A DNA stretch of 64,000 nucleotides from Candidatus Krumholzibacteriia bacterium (GTDB lineage: Bacteria; Krumholzibacteriota; Krumholzibacteriia; G020349025), in assembly GCA_035649275.1 (NCBI GenBank), contig DASRJW010000141.1, positions 26,932-90,931 on the forward strand. The letters are read 5' to 3'. The notes beneath the pieces are model-generated. The model was given only the letters and a program-made list of their open reading frames with translations. It did no database searches and had not been told where the DNA came from. Positions 59,749 to 64,000 of the stretch are shown one piece after another. The position numbers and the translations under genes were made by a program. Positions within the stretch are counted from its first letter, which is position 1. The number at the start of each line of letters is the position of its first letter.

Positions 59749-60804
59749 TTGTCCGCCGAGGCATTCGTCTTCTGGCTCGGGCTGCTTCTGATTTCCGGCG
59801 GCTTCCTCTACATCATCGGTCGCGGGCCGCGCAAAGTCGCTTCGGGCACAGACCCTTACGCCGCTGCCCTCAACTACATCTTGAACGACGACTGGGACGG
59901 TGCCCTGGACAGCTTGCGGCGTGCCGCCCACGCCGGGAGCACGAGTGCGGACGTTTACATCAAGCTCGGCAGCGTGCTGCGCCGCCGTGGCAATCACGCC
60001 ACGGCCCTGCAGATCCATCAGACCCTGACCGTGCGCCAGGATCTCACGCCGGAGGAGCGCACCCTGGTGCAACGCTGCCTGGTGGAGGATTACCGCGCCC
60101 TCGGCCGGAGGCGCGAGGCCCTGGCGGCGCTGCAGCAGCTGGCCCAGGATGGGCGTGACGGGCCGCTGCAACGAGAGATCGCCCAGGAGGCGCTGCTCTG
60201 CGGCGACTACGTCACGGCGGAACGCGCCATCCGGGCGCTCCGCGGCGACGGTACGCAGGAACGGGCCGAGCTGGCGCGCTTCCTCGCCGCCATGGGCGAG
60301 CGCTGCCGGCAGCAGGAACAGCGGGCCGAAGCGAAGCGTTACTTCCAGGAAGCGCTGAAGGAAAACGGCAACTGCGAGCCGGCGCTGCTCGCCTTGGGGG
60401 ATCTCGTGCACGAGGAAGGCGACTTGGAGAGCGCTCTCTACTACTGGCAGAAGCTCGCTTTCGCCACCAGCGACGTCGAGCCCGAGCTCTATGATCGGCT
60501 CGAGCGCGTGTACTTCGATCTAGGGAAGTTCAGCGACATCGAAGGCATCTACGCTCAGATCCTGGAGCGACGACCACGGGACCAGCAGGCCCTGCTCGCC
60601 GCCGGCAAGCTGGCCACGAAGAAAGGGCAAGTGGAAGAGGCAGAGCGCCTGCTGCGCGCCGCCCTCGAGCAAGCTCCGGATTCGCCCCGGGCGTTCCAGT
60701 TGCTCGCCCACTTGCTGCTGGAGCAGGGGAAGACGCAGGAGGCTCGGCAGCTCATCGACACCCATGTGGGTCTGCTGCAAGCGGCAGGAAGACGCGGCGC
60801 ATGA
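59749..60804 (+). CDS. LapB-like TPR membrane protein without rubredoxin domain
   Basis: This 351-residue protein has one N-terminal membrane helix (AFVFWLGLLLISGGFLYIIG) and about eight TPR-type repeats in the cytoplasm (ALDSLRRAAHAGSTSADVYI; EAERLLRAALEQAPDSPRAF). Position next to lapA and the architecture point to LapB (YciM), which in E. coli controls lipopolysaccharide synthesis by presenting LpxC to FtsH. The C-terminal rubredoxin-type Cys pairs of LapB are absent: there is no CxxC motif at all. The start is TTG 59749, with GGGAGGG upstream. It overlaps the next gene as ATGA. Confidence 0.75.
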   Translation: MSAEAFVFWLGLLLISGGFLYIIGRGPRKVASGTDPYAAALNYILNDDWDGALDSLRRAAHAGSTSADVYIKLGSVLRRRGNHATALQIHQTLTVRQDLTPEERTLVQRCLVEDYRALGRRREALAALQQLAQDGRDGPLQREIAQEALLCGDYVTAERAIRALRGDGTQERAELARFLAAMGERCRQQEQRAEAKRYFQEALKENGNCEPALLALGDLVHEEGDLESALYYWQKLAFATSDVEPELYDRLERVYFDLGKFSDIEGIYAQILERRPRDQQALLAAGKLATKKGQVEEAERLLRAALEQAPDSPRAFQLLAHLLLEQGKTQEARQLIDTHVGLLQAAGRRGA

Positions 60805-61904
60805 GACTTCGAGTCGGGCAAGGCAAGGATCGTGACGCCCCCATCGGGAGCGCGGTGATCCGGAGCGGCAGCGGGCGTCCCGCTCGGCGCTGGAGCGGTG
60901 TGGCGCTGCTCTTCTCCCTGCTGTTGCCCGCGGCGGCGGTGGGGCAGGCGAATGTGCTCGAGGAAGCGCGGGCGCTGCAACGGCGGCTGCAGTACGCCGA
61001 GGCCCACGAGCGCCTGCTCGCGGCGTTGCCCGAGCTCGAGGGTGAGAGCCGCGGGCAAGCCTACCTGCTCCTCGCCGAGCTGAGCCCGGACGCCAAGGAA
61101 GCGAGGCGCGCCTGGCGAGAGGCGGAGCAGGCTGCGCCCAGCGGTGCGGTCCACCAACGCGCCGTTCTCGAGCTGGCGCGTCTCGATTTCGCGCGGGGCA
61201 ACTATCACAGCGTGCGCTCCCGTCTCGAGGACGCCACCGATGACGAGTCCCGTCTTCTCGTCGCCGCCAGTTGGATCGGCCTCGAAGAGGCGGAACGCGC
61301 TGCCGCCGCCTTGAAAGGACTGCCCGCCTCGCCGCGGGCATCCCTGCTCCGCGCCTGGGCCGCCCGCGCCACACGCGGTGCCGAGGCGGCTCTCCAGGAG
61401 CTGGCCCCGCTCGCTGCTTCCGGGGGCGACTTCTTACCCACGGTCTTGCTCTGGCAGGCGGAGTGCCAGGCGGAGCTCGGTCGAGCCGCGGAGGCGCGCA
61501 CGGCGGCGGAAACCCTGCAGCGCCGCTTCGCCACCGCCCCGGAGAACGAGATGATCGCGGCGACACTGACCTCTCTCCGCCAGGCGCCGGCCTCGGGCGG
61601 TGCAGCGACCGCCGCAGAGGGTGCGACGACGACGCCCGCGGGCGCGGCAGCCGCGTTGCCGCCCGGGTCGTTGCTGCTGCAAATCGGCGTCTTCGAGAGC
61701 CAAGCCAACGCGCTCCGCTTGCGCGATCGTCTGCCGCCCGACATCGGCCCGGTGCGGGTCGACCCGGTGCAACAAGGGGAGCGCCATTTCTACCGCGTCG
61801 CCCTCGGCCCCTTCACGAGCGCCAGTGCGGCGACGGCGCACGCCCGCGCCAAGCTCGAACCCCTCGGCATGGAGTGGCGGCTCGTCCGGCCGGAGTCGCC
61901 ATGA
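60801..61904 (+). CDS. Exported helical-repeat protein with C-terminal SPOR domain
   Basis: This 367-residue protein has a long basic start followed by a hydrophobic signal segment (GVALLFSLLLPAAAVGQA). About 200 residues of TPR-like helices follow, then an Ala/Thr-rich linker, and a SPOR domain at about 292-365 (LLLQIGVFESQANALRLRDR; FYRVALGPFTSASAATAHA). SPOR domains bind denuded peptidoglycan at division septa, so a role in envelope growth or division is likely. It overlaps both neighbours by four bases. Confidence 0.8.
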   Translation: MRLRVGQGKDRDAPIGSAVIRSGSGRPARRWSGVALLFSLLLPAAAVGQANVLEEARALQRRLQYAEAHERLLAALPELEGESRGQAYLLLAELSPDAKEARRAWREAEQAAPSGAVHQRAVLELARLDFARGNYHSVRSRLEDATDDESRLLVAASWIGLEEAERAAAALKGLPASPRASLLRAWAARATRGAEAALQELAPLAASGGDFLPTVLLWQAECQAELGRAAEARTAAETLQRRFATAPENEMIAATLTSLRQAPASGGAATAAEGATTTPAGAAAALPPGSLLLQIGVFESQANALRLRDRLPPDIGPVRVDPVQQGERHFYRVALGPFTSASAATAHARAKLEPLGMEWRLVRPESP

Positions 61905-64000
61905 GCCGGATGCCGGAGCCAGGCAGGGAACCGGCCGTTCCGGCCACGAAGCTCACTCCCATGATGGCGCAGTACCAGGAGATCAAGCGCCAGCATCAGG
62001 ACGCCATCCTTCTCTTCCGCATGGGAGACTTCTACGAGACCTTCCACGGTGATGCGGCGATCGCCAGCCGCGTCCTCGGCATCGCCCTCACCAGCCGCGA
62101 TCGCGCCTCCGAAACGCCGGTCCCCCTGGCCGGCGTGCCCTACCACAGCGCCAGCGGTTACATCGCGCGCCTGTTGCGCGCCGGCTACAAGGTCGCGGTT
62201 TGCGATCAGGTGGAAGATCCGGCGCTGGCGAAGGGACTGGTGCAGCGCGCCGTCACCGAGGTGCTGACGCCGGGGACGGCGCTCGTGCCCGAGCTGCTCG
62301 CCGAACGGGACAACCACTACGCCTTCTGTCTCGCCGTGCCGGAGGCCGTGGGGCGAAGCGTGGGCTTCGCCTTCCTCGATTTCTCCACCGGCGAGTTCGG
62401 TCTCGGCGAGCGTGTCGAGGCCGAGAGCCTCGACCTCGTGGCGCGCTATTCCCCCCGGGAGTTGTTCCTGCCCCAGAGCTGCATGGGAAGCCCCTTCGCC
62501 GCGACGCTGCAGCGGCGCTTCGAAACCCTGCCGCTCACCTACGTGGAAGAAGCGCTGTTCACACCGCGCCTGGCGCGAGAGGCGCTGCTGCGCCACTTCG
62601 GCGCCGCCTCGCTCGAGGGCTTGGATTGCGGTGACGTGCCCGAGGGCGTCCGTGCGGGCGGCGCCTTGCTCGAGTACGGCGGCCGGCTGAAGCGGAGCCG
62701 GCTCGAAGCGGTGACGCGGGTGCAGGTGGTGCGCCCGGCGGCGGAGATGTTCCTCGACGAGGACACGCTGGCGAACCTGGAGATCTTCCGCTCCAGCCGC
62801 GGCCAGGACGCTTCGGTGACCCTGGTGCACCATCTCGACGCCTGCCGCACCTCCATGGGTTCGCGCCTGCTGCGCCGCTGGCTGCGTGCTCCGCTGCGCG
62901 AGCGCAGCTCTGTGGAGGCGCGGCACGAGGCCGTGGGCTATTGGGTGCAAGAGAGCGAGGCGCTGGCTCTCCTGGCCGCCGAACTCGCCCGTCTCGGCGA
63001 CCTGGAGCGCGGCTTCGGCCGCATCGCCGCGGACCGCGCCGGACCACGCGATCTGCTGGCCTTCGCCGACGGCGCCGCACGCATCCCGCTGCTGCGGGAG
63101 ATGCTGGAGCCCGTTCAAGGCACTCTCCTCGCGGCGTTGCGGGAGGCCATGGACCCGCTGCAGGACCTGGTCGAGGACGTCCGCCGCACGCTGGTGGACG
63201 AACCGCCGCCGCACTTGCGCGCTGGCGGCGTCATCCGTCCGGGTGTCTCCGAGGAGCTCGACGCTCTCCTCGACTCCACCCGTTCGGCGCGCGAGTGGAT
63301 CGCCGCGCTGCAGGAAAGCGAGCGCGCCGCGAGCGGCATCGGCAAGCTCAAGGTCGGCTACAACAAGGTCTTCGGCTACTACCTCGAGGTCCCTCGCGGG
63401 CAAGTGGAGAAGGTGCCGGAGCGTTATAGCCCCAAGCAGACCTTGGTGGGAGCGCAGCGCTACATCACGCCGGAGCTGAAGGAGAAGGAGCAGCTGGTGC
63501 TGCGCGCCGAAGACGAGCGCGTGCGCCTCGAAACCAGCTTGTTCGCTGCTCTCCGCGCCCGGCTCGCCGCGCAGGCACCCCGAGTGGAGCGCACGGTGGC
63601 GGCGCTCGCGGCCCTCGATGTGCTCGCCGCCTTCGCCCAGGTGGCGCACCAGCGCGACTATGCGCGGCCGCATCTGACCGCGGACGACCGCATCGTGCTG
63701 CGGCAGAGCCGGCACCCGGTGGTCGAAGCGCTGCTCGAGAAGGAGTTCGTTCCCAACGACGTGGAGCTCTCCCGCAGCGAGGCGCAGATCCTCGTTCTCA
63801 CCGGCCCCAACATGGGAGGCAAGTCCACCTTCCTCCGCCAAGTGGCGCTCATCGTGCTGATGGCTCATGCCGGCAGCTGGGTGCCGGCGGCGAGCGCCTC
63901 CATCGGCCCGGTGGATCGAATCTTCACCCGCGTCGGCGCCGCGGACAACCTGGCGCGGGGGCAGAGCACCTTTCTCGTCGAGATGACCGAGACCGCGAAG
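61901..64000 (+). CDS. mutS: DNA mismatch repair protein MutS (cut by window edge)
   Basis: The frame is open for 700 codons to the right edge. The N-terminal mismatch-recognition domain has GDFYETF, which contains the Phe-x-Glu that stacks on mismatches. The connector, lever and clamp domains follow. The ATPase domain has Walker A GPNMGGKST at 635-643 and reaches the start of the region before Walker B (QSTFLVEMTE). Only the last 150 or so residues are missing. The ATG at 61901 overlaps the SPOR gene stop. MutL is not in the window. Confidence 0.95.
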   Translation, partial: MSRMPEPGREPAVPATKLTPMMAQYQEIKRQHQDAILLFRMGDFYETFHGDAAIASRVLGIALTSRDRASETPVPLAGVPYHSASGYIARLLRAGYKVAVCDQVEDPALAKGLVQRAVTEVLTPGTALVPELLAERDNHYAFCLAVPEAVGRSVGFAFLDFSTGEFGLGERVEAESLDLVARYSPRELFLPQSCMGSPFAATLQRRFETLPLTYVEEALFTPRLAREALLRHFGAASLEGLDCGDVPEGVRAGGALLEYGGRLKRSRLEAVTRVQVVRPAAEMFLDEDTLANLEIFRSSRGQDASVTLVHHLDACRTSMGSRLLRRWLRAPLRERSSVEARHEAVGYWVQESEALALLAAELARLGDLERGFGRIAADRAGPRDLLAFADGAARIPLLREMLEPVQGTLLAALREAMDPLQDLVEDVRRTLVDEPPPHLRAGGVIRPGVSEELDALLDSTRSAREWIAALQESERAASGIGKLKVGYNKVFGYYLEVPRGQVEKVPERYSPKQTLVGAQRYITPELKEKEQLVLRAEDERVRLETSLFAALRARLAAQAPRVERTVAALAALDVLAAFAQVAHQRDYARPHLTADDRIVLRQSRHPVVEALLEKEFVPNDVELSRSEAQILVLTGPNMGGKSTFLRQVALIVLMAHAGSWVPAASASIGPVDRIFTRVGAADNLARGQSTFLVEMTETAK

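Noticed and set aside
61790..63868. 692-codon open frame on the minus strand
   Set aside because: Antisense to mutS; composition is typical of a GC shadow.

Overview
The window is about 70 % GC, gene-dense, and reads as one continuous bacterial chromosome segment with no rRNA, tRNA, CRISPR array or insertion sequence that I can see. The organism has an outer membrane: there is an Omp85-type barrel, a Wzi-like outer-membrane protein, a LapA/LapB pair, several lipoproteins and lytic transglycosylases. Gene content and architectures (M6 protease with a FlgD-like C-terminal domain, SbsA-type Ig lipoprotein, NHL and PQQ propellers, cmk-plsC fusion) fit an uncultured high-GC lineage around the FCB group, such as Eisenbacteria-, Krumholzibacteria-, Latescibacteria- or Gemmatimonadota-like. 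That placement is inference; no marker here is decisive.

Layout: 1-4791 holds a lipoprotein/MltD-like gene cut by the window edge and facing left, then divergent GGDEF and comEC. 4859-9550 is a purine block (purN, purC, purH, guaA). 9606-11953 is an accessory cassette (ArsR repressor with a palindromic operator candidate, two DoxX-like proteins, an SRPBCC protein, DUF1801). 11985-15427 on the minus strand carries aguB/aguA (agmatine to putrescine) and an S41-type protease. 15895-25888 is an envelope/secreted set: M6 metalloprotease, SLT transglycosylase with helical repeats, NHL protein, CTP-dependent lipid kinase-like protein, TPR protein and a one-pass PQQ-propeller protein. 26108-34326 is secA, topA, xerC, hslV, hslU, close to the Firmicutes topA-codV-clpQ-clpY order. 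34465-36750 is a second accessory patch (HXXEE protein, double-ACT protein, DUF1801, lipoprotein, truncated MmcQ/YjbR). 36762-42735 is an Ig-like lipoprotein, dapA, dapB and a metallopeptidase/TolB-propeller/Omp85-barrel fusion. 42910-47976 has proS, rpsT (minus), a secreted amidohydrolase and a Wzi-like protein (minus). 48020-64000 is a long, mostly overlapping housekeeping run: uvrC, xerD, trpS, scpA, scpB, rluB-type pseudouridine synthase, aroF, cmk-plsC, rpsA, lapA, lapB-like, a SPOR/TPR protein and mutS, the last cut by the right edge.

Translation starts are often GTG or TTG, and many neighbours overlap by ATGA or GTGA, so most of the window is organised as co-transcribed, probably translationally coupled groups. 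Sigma70-like promoters with 17-base spacers can be proposed before the GGDEF gene, the PQQ gene, secA, rpsT and rpsA. The most unusual items are the peptidase-TolB-Omp85 fusion, the cmk-plsC fusion, a four-cysteine insertion in the second nucleotide-binding fold of SecA, an Arg/Gly-rich N-terminal extension on ribosomal protein S1 with an AT-rich leader, and the ArsR operator candidate. I see no clear case for a wholly new defence or mobile system here.
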